64,000 nt of DNA from Rhodoferax koreense (lineage in GTDB: Bacteria; Pseudomonadota; Gammaproteobacteria; Burkholderiales; Burkholderiaceae_C), in contig NZ_CP019236.1 in the NCBI RefSeq assembly GCF_001955695.1, positions 4,340,001 through 4,404,000 on the forward strand, given 5' to 3'. Below are positions 41,094 to 49,404 of the stretch, piece by piece. Each line of letters starts with the position of its first letter. Positions within the stretch are counted from its first letter, which is position 1. The notes under the pieces are model-generated. The model worked only from the letters and a program-made list of their open reading frames with translations, searched no databases and was not told where the DNA came from. The position numbers and the translations under genes were made by a program.

Positions 41094-43313
41094 TCAGTAG
41101 GTCAGCCCGAATCCGAACGGGTACAGCGTGTCCTTGGCCGGATAACCGGGCACGTCGGGCTGGTTGTCCACGATCGCCTGCAGGTTGTTGGCCAGTGCGA
41201 ACGGCAGCTTGCCCTGCGGCTTGAACTTGCCGCTCAGCACGTCGAGCAGCGCCGTATTGCTCACGCCGAAGCCGGCCACGATGGCGCCAGCGTTCTTCAG
41301 GCCGCTCGCGTCGTCGAGCACATAGGGTTGGCGGAAGTAGATGCTCAGCACCGTCTTCTTGGCGCCGACCTCGTTCATCACGGCCTTGATATCGGCAAGC
41401 TTGGGCGAGATCTGCCAGGACTGCGATGCCGCCATCGCCGTGAACGACAGGTTGCTGGCTTCCCACGGATAGGCACCGCCGAAGCCCAAACCATTGTCCA
41501 GGTTCGTCGGATCGTCTGCACCGTAGGTCTTGCCGGTGATGGGGCTGATGAAGGCCGGATTGGCGCCGGTGGCCGGATCACTGCTCCGATAAACGCCGGT
41601 GGCCGCACGTGGATTTGAGACCTCCACGCGGATGACGGCGTAGTCGGCGCCGGCCGCGCTCGGGCGTACACCGTTGACCAGCGCTTCACCGTCGGTCACG
41701 GCATAGCCGTATTTCTCGACGTCGGACTTGGCCATGCCCATGGTGTAGACCTTGGCGGCGGCCTTGAGGGGCAGCGTCTTGTCCTGGTTCTGCAGCAGCG
41801 TGATCGATTTGCGCTGCACTTCCATGCCCTTGGCGCGGTTGGCATCGCTGCCGATGGCGGCCGTGGCCAGGCTCGCGTCCACGTACGGGTTCTCGAACAG
41901 GCCGAGCTGGAACTGCTCCTTCAGCAATCGCCGTGCGGCTTCGTTGACGCGGTCCACGGTGATCAGGTTGGCGTTGACGAGGTCGACGATGGTCTTCACG
42001 CTGTTGAAGCCGGAGAGCGTTTCGGTGCCGCCGTTGATGGCGGTGGCCACGCGTTCGGGCACGGTCTTGTTCTCGAGGCCCCAGGCGCGATCGTTGATCA
42101 CGCCGGTGTCCGAATTGACATAGCCTTTGAAGCCCAGCTTGCCGCGCAGCAGATCGGTCACGATCTGCTTGGAAAACGCCATGCCGAGCTGGTCGTATTT
42201 GACGCCTTCGTACGTCACGTTGATGGGCACGCCGTAGTACGGCATGATGGCCGAAACCCCGGCGTTGATCGCAGCCATGAAGGGCTTCAGGTGGTAGCCG
42301 AAGTTGCCGCCCGGGTACACCTGGGTCTTGCCGAAGGTGTAATGCGGATCGAGGCCGAGCTCCTGCGGTCCGCCACCCGGGAAATGTTTCATCGTCAGGG
42401 CCACCGCCGATGTGGGGCTCACCGAGCTGCCGTTCACCATCGGCCCCTGCAGGGTCTCCACCAGTGTCTTGATGATGTTCGAATTGAGGTCGGCGTTTTC
42501 CGTGAAGGTCTCGTGCACGCGGTACCAGCGCGGTTCGGTGGACATGTCCGCCATGTAGCCGTACATGCCACGCAGGCCGATGGATTTCCATTCGTCGCCC
42601 ATGGTCTGGGCAAAAGTCTTGACGATGGACATGTCGCCGACGGTGGGCTCCTTGCCGGACTTCAGGGACTCTTCGCCCAGGGCCGCGGCCGAGATGCCCG
42701 CTTCCTTGGGGAATTCTGTGAAGGCGCCCGCGGCTTCGTTGATGCCGACACGTGCGTCCTTCTCGTAATGGTTGCGCGCGTTGGACTTGAAGATCGACGG
42801 AATGCCCAGGCGCGAGGCCTCCGACAGTTCCTGCACCGCATTGGTGAACGTCGCGGCCTGCAGCGGCGTCACCTGGCCGGACGTTGGCGTGGCCGTGACC
42901 ACGCTGCGCAGGATGAAGCGGCGCATTTTGTTGTCGTTAACAAAAGTAGTTGCGTTGGCCGGCAAGGCCCCGTTCGTCCCCGCATTCATGGTGTCGATCA
43001 GCATCAGGCCGGCTTTTTCCTCCAGGGTCATCTGGCCGACGAGGTCGTCGATGCGCTTGTCGACCGAAAGCCGCCAATCCTCATAAGGATCCAGTTTGCC
43101 GTTGCCGTTCAGATCCTTGAATTTCTTCGCATCGACCGTCAGGATGGGCTTGCTGCGCGCACCCAGATCCGGCTGGGCCATTTCCCCACCGCCGCCGCCG
43201 CAGCCGGCCACGGCGAATGCGACCGCGCCGAAGGCGCCCACGATCGACAGCGAGATGGGTGATAACCGAAGCGTCCGGACCAGTCCCCTCGTCGCGCTTG
43301 CTGCTTTTTTCAT
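41094..43313 (-). CDS. Lipoprotein glycoside hydrolase family 3 beta-glycosidase
   Basis: A 739-residue lipoprotein with lipobox AVAGC (Cys38) and a Gly-rich linker. Near the N-terminus is an EF-hand-like loop DLNGNGKLDPYED (67-79), which suggests calcium binding. The GH3 barrel follows: KHFPGGG at 309-315, and the nucleophile Asp402 in VNSDTGVIND. The C-terminal alpha/beta sandwich ends YPFGFGLTY, typical of beta-glucosidase or xylosidase relatives. A GGAG site precedes the ATG. The upstream promoter carries two LacI-type operators, so it is likely induced by its sugar. It lies in the cell envelope facing the periplasm or surface. Confidence 0.9.
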   Translation of the reverse strand: MKKAASATRGLVRTLRLSPISLSIVGAFGAVAFAVAGCGGGGGEMAQPDLGARSKPILTVDAKKFKDLNGNGKLDPYEDWRLSVDKRIDDLVGQMTLEEKAGLMLIDTMNAGTNGALPANATTFVNDNKMRRFILRSVVTATPTSGQVTPLQAATFTNAVQELSEASRLGIPSIFKSNARNHYEKDARVGINEAAGAFTEFPKEAGISAAALGEESLKSGKEPTVGDMSIVKTFAQTMGDEWKSIGLRGMYGYMADMSTEPRWYRVHETFTENADLNSNIIKTLVETLQGPMVNGSSVSPTSAVALTMKHFPGGGPQELGLDPHYTFGKTQVYPGGNFGYHLKPFMAAINAGVSAIMPYYGVPINVTYEGVKYDQLGMAFSKQIVTDLLRGKLGFKGYVNSDTGVINDRAWGLENKTVPERVATAINGGTETLSGFNSVKTIVDLVNANLITVDRVNEAARRLLKEQFQLGLFENPYVDASLATAAIGSDANRAKGMEVQRKSITLLQNQDKTLPLKAAAKVYTMGMAKSDVEKYGYAVTDGEALVNGVRPSAAGADYAVIRVEVSNPRAATGVYRSSDPATGANPAFISPITGKTYGADDPTNLDNGLGFGGAYPWEASNLSFTAMAASQSWQISPKLADIKAVMNEVGAKKTVLSIYFRQPYVLDDASGLKNAGAIVAGFGVSNTALLDVLSGKFKPQGKLPFALANNLQAIVDNQPDVPGYPAKDTLYPFGFGLTY

Positions 43314-43352
43314 CTTGTCTCCGTTGTGTTGATGCAAAGAAATGTCAACTAT

Positions 43353-43397
43353 TGTTAACGTTATCCGAATTGTTAACGATGACATTTTGACGGTCAA
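43353..43397 (-). promoter_or_regulatory. GH3 promoter with tandem LacI-type operators
   Basis: On the minus strand TTGACC (43392-43397) and AACAAT (43369-43374) are 17 bases apart. Two near-palindromes of the AACGTT class overlap or follow it: TGTTAACGATGACA at 43371-43384 and TGTTAACGTTATCC at 43353-43366, centres 18 bases apart. A weaker TGTCAAC half-site occurs at 43343. The -10 is weak, so the operators are better supported than the promoter. Confidence 0.55.
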
Positions 43398-43492
43398 CCC
43401 GTTTTGATGGGGACTTTCCCTTAAGCGCTGGAAAAGGCATGGCGGCGCCGGGAACCCCTGAAGGCGTTCGAGCGTCGGCGCTCGCGGGGACG

Positions 43493-44134
43493 CTATCGAC
43501 CGAGTGTCCGGTGGCTCAATTGCTGACCCACGAAGCCGTCGAACGCAGCCAGCAGCGGCCCCACCGCCACGGCATCCCCTTCGATCTGCTTCAACGCCGC
43601 GCAAACGGCTTCCAGGGTGGACAGCTGATCGGGCCGGCGCGCCTTGCGGATCAGGTACCTGGATGGGGGTATGTCGCGCAGTGCCAGCCGCGGCAACTGC
43701 TGCAGCGCCGGGCTGGCGTAGAGCATCTTGCGGCTCTTGCGCCAGGTGCCGTCGAGCACCACCAGGCGCAGCCGCGCCGGCTCGGCCAGGCTGGCCGCAT
43801 CGAGCGCAGGTGGGGGTACCAGGTCCACGGCCTGGTCGAGCGGTGTTGCGGGGTAGAGCAACACCGGCCGGCGCGGCGCGTCGCCCGCGTTCCACGGCGC
43901 CGTGAGCCAGGTCTTGTCATCGAAGGCCTCGCCGACCACCAGCCTGCTGTGCGGCAGGCACAAGTGCAGCAACCGCGCGCTGTTCTTGGCATGGGCCACT
44001 TCCAGCGGGTGCTGCAGGATCAACACCTCGACGCGGTGCGCCACCGGCACCACCCAGCCGCAGATGCAGGCGCTGGCCGGCCGGTTGCAGGCGGCGCAGC
44101 TTGCGCGCCGCGAAACCGGTGGGTTATTCGGCAA
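43493..44134 (-). CDS. tapT: DTW-domain tRNA-uridine aminocarboxypropyltransferase
   Basis: A 213-residue enzyme of the DTW family, which transfers the aminocarboxypropyl group of S-adenosylmethionine to uridine 47 in tRNA (acp3U). A zinc-binding Cys cluster is at the start (CAACNRPASACICGW), followed by PLEVAHAKNS, the signature DGTW in LVVLDGTWRKSRKM, and PSRYLIRKA. The start must precede the Cys cluster; the best placed is a TTG at 44134 that overlaps the stop of the acylase gene, while an ATG at 44212 lies inside that gene. No strong ribosome site is seen, so the start is uncertain. Confidence 0.8.
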   Translation of the reverse strand: MPNNPPVSRRASCAACNRPASACICGWVVPVAHRVEVLILQHPLEVAHAKNSARLLHLCLPHSRLVVGEAFDDKTWLTAPWNAGDAPRRPVLLYPATPLDQAVDLVPPPALDAASLAEPARLRLVVLDGTWRKSRKMLYASPALQQLPRLALRDIPPSRYLIRKARRPDQLSTLEAVCAALKQIEGDAVAVGPLLAAFDGFVGQQLSHRTLGR

Positions 44135-46559
44135 TGTCCACGACGCTGTAGCCGGCGTCGGCCTTGATCTGGGCCTCGGTGTAGGGCAGCTTGTTCCACT
44201 GGCCCGCCGCATATTTGCGCGTCTGGTCGCTGTAGAAGGGGCTGGCCGGGTTGGACGACTGGCCGTAGGTCAGCAGGCCTTCGGCGACCGGGCCGGCGCT
44301 GTCCCAGGTGACGAACTGGATGTAGCTGTTGCCGGCCGCGCCGGCCTGGGTCAGTGGGTCGGCGGTGTAGATGAAGTTGCCGGGTGCGACTTCGGTCTTC
44401 TGGCCGTTCCAGTTGTAGAAGGTCTTGGCGCCGCCGGGCACGGCGATGTTGCCGTCGGCACGCACGAGGATCTGCACGTCCTGCGGCCGTGTGCGGCGCT
44501 TTTGCGGGGTGTCGAACTGCGTCGAAGCCACCAGGGTCTCCAGCTGCGCCAGCGCCGCCGCGGTATTGGCCGCGCCGCGCGGCGTGGTCATCGGGTTGGC
44601 CGGGTCGAAAGGCACGGCCCACCAGCTCTGCGCATTGAGTTCCCCGAGCGCCAGGTAGAGTTCCTGGAACAGGATCGCCCCCTGGCTGCTCATGCCATGG
44701 GTCTTGTCCCAGTCCTGCAGCACGGTGCAGGCGTCGCGCGCGGCGGCGCTGGCGTTGGTCGAAGCCAGGCAGGCGGTGGTGAAGTCGGGCAGCCAGCGTT
44801 CGGCGCGCAAGAAACGGGTCTTCACCAGCACCTGCTGCAGGTTGGCCAGGTTGAAGCGCTTGCCGGCCAGGCCGTCGGTGCCGGCCAGCCGGTCCTGGAC
44901 CTGCGCATGGCCGGTCTGGGTGCGGTTGTTCTGCAACTGGCCTTCGGCATTCGGACCGGTGGCGATGATCTTGCGGAAACCGGTGAGGAAGGTGTCGAGG
45001 CTCGGCCACCAATGGCTGTCGTTGGTGTTGAGCACATAGTCGGAACGTTTCACCCAGGGGCGGTCGGCCGCGGGCACCGCGCCGCGCCAGTCGCATGCGG
45101 CAGTGGTGCCGCTGAGCACGACCACGCCGGTCGAAGCCAGCAGCGCATCGAACGGCGCGCCGACCGAGGCGCCGGGCACGCAGCCGCCGAGCAGTTGCGC
45201 GTCGCTCACGTTCGCCGCCACGGAATAGTTGGCGAACAGGGTCTGGCCGGCGCTGTCGGCGGCGACGGTGTTGACCCAGGGCAGCGCCATGTATGTCGCC
45301 GAGGCCTGGCGCAGGCTGTCCACGCTGTCGGCCTTGCCGTTGAGCAGCAACTGGTCCATCAGCTTGTAGTTGGACAGGTTCGCGTCCTGGATGGCAAAGG
45401 CCGCGCTGGTGCTCCAGGTGAAGCTGCTGTCCATCAGCATCGGGCCGTATTCCGTGGTGTAGAGCGTGCGCGTGATCGGCACCACGCTGCCGTCGGCGGC
45501 GGTGCCGTTGATGGTCAGGGGCACAGCCGTCATCGCCACGGATTGGCCGTCCTTGATGTAGCGCGTGGGGCTGGCCGGGTCGAGCGCCAGGTAGCGCAGC
45601 GTGAAGCGGTTGTCGGTGGACAGCGTATGCGTCCACGCCAGCTTGCTGTTGAAGCCGATGAGCGGCAGCGGAACGCCGAGCAGCGTGGCGCCGTTGACGT
45701 CGTAGTTTTCATTGGCGACCGTAAGGTGCAGCTGGTTCAGGCGCAGCACGCCCCACCATGGGAAATGCGGGTTCGCCAGCAGCAGGCCACGGCCGTTGTC
45801 GGTCACGTCGCTGCCCAGGCCGTAACCGTTGGAGCCCACCTCGTGTTCGCGGATCTTCGAAAGCGCCTGCCCGATCGGCGAGGATTCGTAGGCCGCCGAC
45901 GTGGCCGCCACCGGGGCAGCGGTGGCCACCTTCGCACTCTTGGACGCCGTGGGCGGCTGCGCGCTGCCGATCTCGCCGATGAAGCCCAGCGAACTGGCCG
46001 TGATTGCGGCCTGCAGCACGCGCAGGTAGGCGTCGGACTCGGTCATCGGCCGCAGCCAGGGCTTGCCGGCGCAGGCGGCCGGCAATTGGGCGGCCGGGGT
46101 GTCGCGCAGATAACGGTTGTAGCCGGCGGCAAAACCCGACAGCAGCCCCTGCACCTGGGTGCTGGCCGCGGCCTTGGTTTTGGCGACCTGGTCGGCGGTC
46201 AGCAGGAGCCGGTAGAAGAAGTCCGAATCGACGTTGCCGAAGGTAGTGCCGAACTGGCCCAGGTAGCCGTTGGCCATGCCGAAATACTGCGCCCTTTCAC
46301 CCCGCAGGGTGACCAGTTCCTCGGCGTAGAGGCAGAGGTTTTCCTTGGCGAAGGCATAACCGTAGCCATAACCCGCGCCGGCAAAGCTGTCGGCCTTGAT
46401 GTGCGGCACACCGCCCGTGGTGTAGCGGATGCTGGCGGCCAATGGGCTGGCCACGCCGCCGTCCCCGCCACCGAGACACCCCGACAACAGCACCGCAGCG
46501 GAGATCATCGACAGGGAGAGGGGGAGGCGCAACCGGTATCTGGTGAAAAGCTGGGGCAC
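44124..46559 (-). CDS. Penicillin/acyl-homoserine-lactone acylase-like Ntn hydrolase (lipoprotein)
   Basis: An 811-residue exported protein with lipobox LLSGC (Cys28). It belongs to the penicillin amidase family, which is made as a precursor and cut so that the beta chain begins with the catalytic Ser. That Ser is predicted to be Ser243 in EVGSNGYGLG. The following GLLLANPHFPWW and STDNRFTLRYLALDP are family blocks. Relatives include aculeacin A acylase and PvdQ, which remove long acyl chains from lactones or peptides; quorum-signal degradation is possible. The GTG start has an AAGGA site 8 bases upstream. Confidence 0.85.
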   Translation of the reverse strand: MPQLFTRYRLRLPLSLSMISAAVLLSGCLGGGDGGVASPLAASIRYTTGGVPHIKADSFAGAGYGYGYAFAKENLCLYAEELVTLRGERAQYFGMANGYLGQFGTTFGNVDSDFFYRLLLTADQVAKTKAAASTQVQGLLSGFAAGYNRYLRDTPAAQLPAACAGKPWLRPMTESDAYLRVLQAAITASSLGFIGEIGSAQPPTASKSAKVATAAPVAATSAAYESSPIGQALSKIREHEVGSNGYGLGSDVTDNGRGLLLANPHFPWWGVLRLNQLHLTVANENYDVNGATLLGVPLPLIGFNSKLAWTHTLSTDNRFTLRYLALDPASPTRYIKDGQSVAMTAVPLTINGTAADGSVVPITRTLYTTEYGPMLMDSSFTWSTSAAFAIQDANLSNYKLMDQLLLNGKADSVDSLRQASATYMALPWVNTVAADSAGQTLFANYSVAANVSDAQLLGGCVPGASVGAPFDALLASTGVVVLSGTTAACDWRGAVPAADRPWVKRSDYVLNTNDSHWWPSLDTFLTGFRKIIATGPNAEGQLQNNRTQTGHAQVQDRLAGTDGLAGKRFNLANLQQVLVKTRFLRAERWLPDFTTACLASTNASAAARDACTVLQDWDKTHGMSSQGAILFQELYLALGELNAQSWWAVPFDPANPMTTPRGAANTAAALAQLETLVASTQFDTPQKRRTRPQDVQILVRADGNIAVPGGAKTFYNWNGQKTEVAPGNFIYTADPLTQAGAAGNSYIQFVTWDSAGPVAEGLLTYGQSSNPASPFYSDQTRKYAAGQWNKLPYTEAQIKADAGYSVVDIAE

Positions 46560-46865
46560 GATGGTTTCCTTGGCGCAGGTTCAGGCGCCGGTGAGGGCTG
46601 ATGGGGAGCCTGCGCGGGAATTCGGCACCGTGGATGCACGAAAAATTGTTCACAAGCAGCGAAGCCAATGCGCACGGAATACAAGTGACGCTTGGACAAG
46701 CCACAGTTTAGGCCAAGCAGATACAAAATATAGCGGTTTTGTGTAAAAAACTACGGGAATCTTCCCTTGCCACAAAACGTAAAAATGGCGTAGTGCACTT
46801 GACAAATTGCGTCCATCACGCCGCTACGGCAGAGCGTCAGCGACCTTGCGTCGCCGCTTCAGGCC
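46560..46865. other. Gap between the acylase gene and coaD
   Basis: A 306-base AT-rich stretch without a gene. It should hold the minus-strand promoter of the acylase gene: TTTACA (46741-46746) and TATCTG (46719-46724) are 16 bases apart and are a possible pair. A short hairpin GGGAATCTTCCC lies near 46754-46765. TTGACA at 46798-46803 on the plus strand faces the end of coaD and has no partner. No RNA gene is recognised. Confidence 0.5.
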
Positions 46866-47366
46866 TCAAGCCTGGCCCAGCGCCTTGACCTTGTCCATCA
46901 GCCGTTCGAACACGGCCGGCGAAACGAACTTGTCGACTTCCCCGCCCAGCACCGCGATCTCCCGGACGAAAGTGCTGGAGACGAACTGGTATTTGTCGCT
47001 CGGGGTGAGGAAGACGGTTTCCACATCGGGCATCAGCGTGCGGTTCATCCCCGCAAGCTGGAATTCGTAGTCGAAATCCGTCACCGCCCGGAGGCCGCGC
47101 ACCATGGCCTTGCCGCCGCGCGCCACCACGAAGTCGCGCAGCAGCCCCGAGAAACTCTCGACCGTCACGCGCGGATGGGCCTTCACCGCCTCGCGTGTCA
47201 TCTCGATGCGCTCCTCGAGCGAGAACATGGCCTTCTTGTGGTGCCCGGCGGCCACGGCCACGATCACCGTGTCGAAGAGCTGCGTGGCCCGTCGCACCAC
47301 GTCCTCGTGGCCCAGGGTCATCGGGTCGAAGGTACCGGGATAGACGGCGATGATCTTGTGCGACAT
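46866..47366 (-). CDS. coaD: Phosphopantetheine adenylyltransferase
   Basis: A 166-residue nucleotidyltransferase that makes dephospho-CoA from 4'-phosphopantetheine and ATP, the fourth step of coenzyme A synthesis. It has the TxGH motif in PMTLGHEDVV and the late SSTFVREI block, along with MVRGLRAVTDFDYEFQLAGM. The length is typical. It follows rsmD by nine bases in the order seen in other Burkholderiales (two M16 peptidases, rsmD, coaD). Confidence 0.96.
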   Translation of the reverse strand: MSHKIIAVYPGTFDPMTLGHEDVVRRATQLFDTVIVAVAAGHHKKAMFSLEERIEMTREAVKAHPRVTVESFSGLLRDFVVARGGKAMVRGLRAVTDFDYEFQLAGMNRTLMPDVETVFLTPSDKYQFVSSTFVREIAVLGGEVDKFVSPAVFERLMDKVKALGQA

Positions 47367-47375
47367 GGCGGGGTC

Positions 47376-48017
47376 CTAGGCAGTGGCGGTATCGGGGAGG
47401 CGACGCAGCAGGTGCGCATGCACCGCGCCGGCCTTCAGGTGGCGGTGCAACGCCAGGCCGATCTCCGCCAGGGCTTCATCGGTCCAGCGCTGGCCGGCCT
47501 CGAGGTAGATCTGGCCATCGGGCTTGATCGCGGCGGCCGCGGCGCGCAGCGCCGGCTCGTAGACCTCGGCGTCGAACGGCGGGTCGAGGAAGACCGCGTC
47601 CTGGCTCGCGGGGGCCAGCTGGCGCAACTGGCCGACGCCGTCGCCGCGCCGCACCTGCACCGCGCTGGCGGCGAGTTTCTTCTGGGTCGCCATGAGTTGC
47701 GAGACCAGGATGCCATCCTGCTCGACGATGATAACTTCGGCCGCGCCGCGCGAGGCGGCTTCGAAGCCGAGCGCGCCGGTGCCGGCGAACGCGTCGATGC
47801 AGCGCCAGCCGGTCAGGTCCTGGCCGAGCCAGTTGAACAGGGTTTCGCGCACGCGGTCGGGCGTGGGGCGCAGGCCGGGCTTGTCGGCCACGGGCAGCTT
47901 GGTGCGCTTCCACAGGCCGCCGATCAGGCGGATCTCACCGGGCGGCGTGGTGTTGCGCCGGGGCGTGGTCGGTTTCTTTTTGGCCTGCGGCCGTTCGGAG
48001 CGGGGAGCGGTGGTCAT
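47376..48017 (-). CDS. rsmD: 16S rRNA (guanine(966)-N(2))-methyltransferase
   Basis: A 213-residue S-adenosylmethionine-dependent methyltransferase acting on the small ribosomal subunit. A basic N-terminus leads into IRLIGGLWKRTKLPV and RPTPDRVRETLFNWL. The SAM-binding CIDAFAGTGALGFEAASRGA and catalytic FLDPPFD follow. It is placed between the M16 peptidase pair and coaD on the same strand, with 9 to 25 base gaps, so all four are probably one operon. Confidence 0.95.
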   Translation of the reverse strand: MTTAPRSERPQAKKKPTTPRRNTTPPGEIRLIGGLWKRTKLPVADKPGLRPTPDRVRETLFNWLGQDLTGWRCIDAFAGTGALGFEAASRGAAEVIIVEQDGILVSQLMATQKKLAASAVQVRRGDGVGQLRQLAPASQDAVFLDPPFDAEVYEPALRAAAAAIKPDGQIYLEAGQRWTDEALAEIGLALHRHLKAGAVHAHLLRRLPDTATA

Positions 48018-48042
48018 GCCGCGAGCTTAATGCAAGCCCGCA

Positions 48043-49392
48043 TCAGGGGGCGCCGCCACCCACCACCACCGTCACCATCTTTTCCGGCTGCAGCTTGCGC
48101 GCGAAGGCGGCCTTCACGTCGGCCACGGTGATGGCATTCACACGCTGCGTCCAGGTGTCGAGGTAATCGAGCGGCAGCCTGTTCCAGGCGATGTTGGCCA
48201 CGTTGTCGAGCAGCTTGCGGTTGCTGTCGATGCGCAGCGCGAAGCCGCCGATCAGGTTGTCCTTGGCGGCCTTGAGCTCGGCCGGCGTCGGCCCGTCGGC
48301 CACGAACTTGGCCAGCACCTCGCGCGACACCTGCACGGCCTGGGCCGCCTGGTCGGGCCGGGTCTGCAGGCCGATGGTGAACGCACCCGCATGCTGGCCC
48401 GGCGCGAAGTAGCTGTAGACGCTGTAGCTCAGGCCGCGCTTCTCGCGCACCTCCTCGGTGAGGCGCGAGACGAAACCGCCGCCGCCGAGGATGTAGTTGC
48501 CGACCGTCAGCGCGAAGAAGTCCGGATCGTCGCGCTTGAAGCCGGGCTGGCCGATGAACACCTGCGCCTGCGCCGAGGCGAACGGGATGCGGATGTCGTT
48601 GGGTGCCGCGAGCGGCGCCACCTCGCCCACCGGCGGCAGCGGCGTGCAGCCTTCGGTCGCCGGTATGCGCGACAGCAGCGTGCGCACCAGGGCATCGGCC
48701 TGCGTGCGGTTCACCGCACCGACCAGGCTCACCGTGGCCCGGCAGGGCTGGACCATGCGCGAGAAATACGCCTGCATGTCGCTGGTCTGCACACGGTCCA
48801 GGGAGGCCTGCGTCAGCTCGTAGCCATACGGGTGATCGCCATACACGGCATGCTGGAACGCCCGGCCGGCGATGGTGGCCGGCTTGGTGTCGGCCTCCTT
48901 CAGGGCGGCGGCGATGCGCTGGCGTTCGCGCTGCCACAGATCGGCGGCGAAGGCCGGCTCGCCGAGCTGGCGCGCGGCCAGGCGCGCGGCCTTGTCCATC
49001 AGGTCCGGGTAGGTCAGCGTGCGCAGCGAAAAGCTCATGCGGTCGTCGCCCGCACCCGCACCGAACGACGCCCCGAGATCGACCCAGGCCTCGCTCCAGG
49101 CGTTCTGGTCGAGCGCGGGTTCACCGCCGCGTGCGGCCACGCCCTTGTTGCTCATGCTGGCCGTGAGGCTGGCCAGGCCGGCTTGCGCTGGTGGATCGCG
49201 CCGGCCGCCGGCGTCGAAGTCGATCTGCACATCGAGCATCGGAATGGCCGGGCTTTCGACGAGGAAGACGCGCGCGCCGCTGGGCTGCGTCCACTGCTGG
49301 ATCGGAATCGCCGCCCAGGCGGAATGGATGCAAAACAGGCCGCTCGCGCAGATGAATGCTGCGCTGCTAGCTATTTTTTTGATAGTGATCAT
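48043..49392 (-). CDS. M16-family peptidase, non-catalytic subunit
   Basis: A 449-residue secreted protein with signal peptide ending HSAWA near residue 27. It has the two-domain M16 fold but no HxxEH zinc motif: the corresponding region reads AGLASLTASMSNKG. In two-gene M16 systems the second subunit often lacks the zinc site and instead carries an R/Y substrate-binding pair, and KRGLSYSVYSYF fits that. It follows the catalytic subunit gene by 12 bases. The pair should act as a heterodimer that degrades or processes peptides in the periplasm. Confidence 0.87.
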   Translation of the reverse strand: MITIKKIASSAAFICASGLFCIHSAWAAIPIQQWTQPSGARVFLVESPAIPMLDVQIDFDAGGRRDPPAQAGLASLTASMSNKGVAARGGEPALDQNAWSEAWVDLGASFGAGAGDDRMSFSLRTLTYPDLMDKAARLAARQLGEPAFAADLWQRERQRIAAALKEADTKPATIAGRAFQHAVYGDHPYGYELTQASLDRVQTSDMQAYFSRMVQPCRATVSLVGAVNRTQADALVRTLLSRIPATEGCTPLPPVGEVAPLAAPNDIRIPFASAQAQVFIGQPGFKRDDPDFFALTVGNYILGGGGFVSRLTEEVREKRGLSYSVYSYFAPGQHAGAFTIGLQTRPDQAAQAVQVSREVLAKFVADGPTPAELKAAKDNLIGGFALRIDSNRKLLDNVANIAWNRLPLDYLDTWTQRVNAITVADVKAAFARKLQPEKMVTVVVGGGAP

Positions 49393-49404
49393 GGCGTGGT
49401 GCTC

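Noticed and set aside
43902..46601. 899-codon plus-strand frame opposite the penicillin acylase gene
   Set aside because: Shadow frame; the minus-strand product has lipobox, nucleophile Ser and family blocks.
46798..46803. TTGACA as a plus-strand promoter
   Set aside because: No -10 at suitable spacing and no plus-strand gene follows; it faces the 3' end of coaD.
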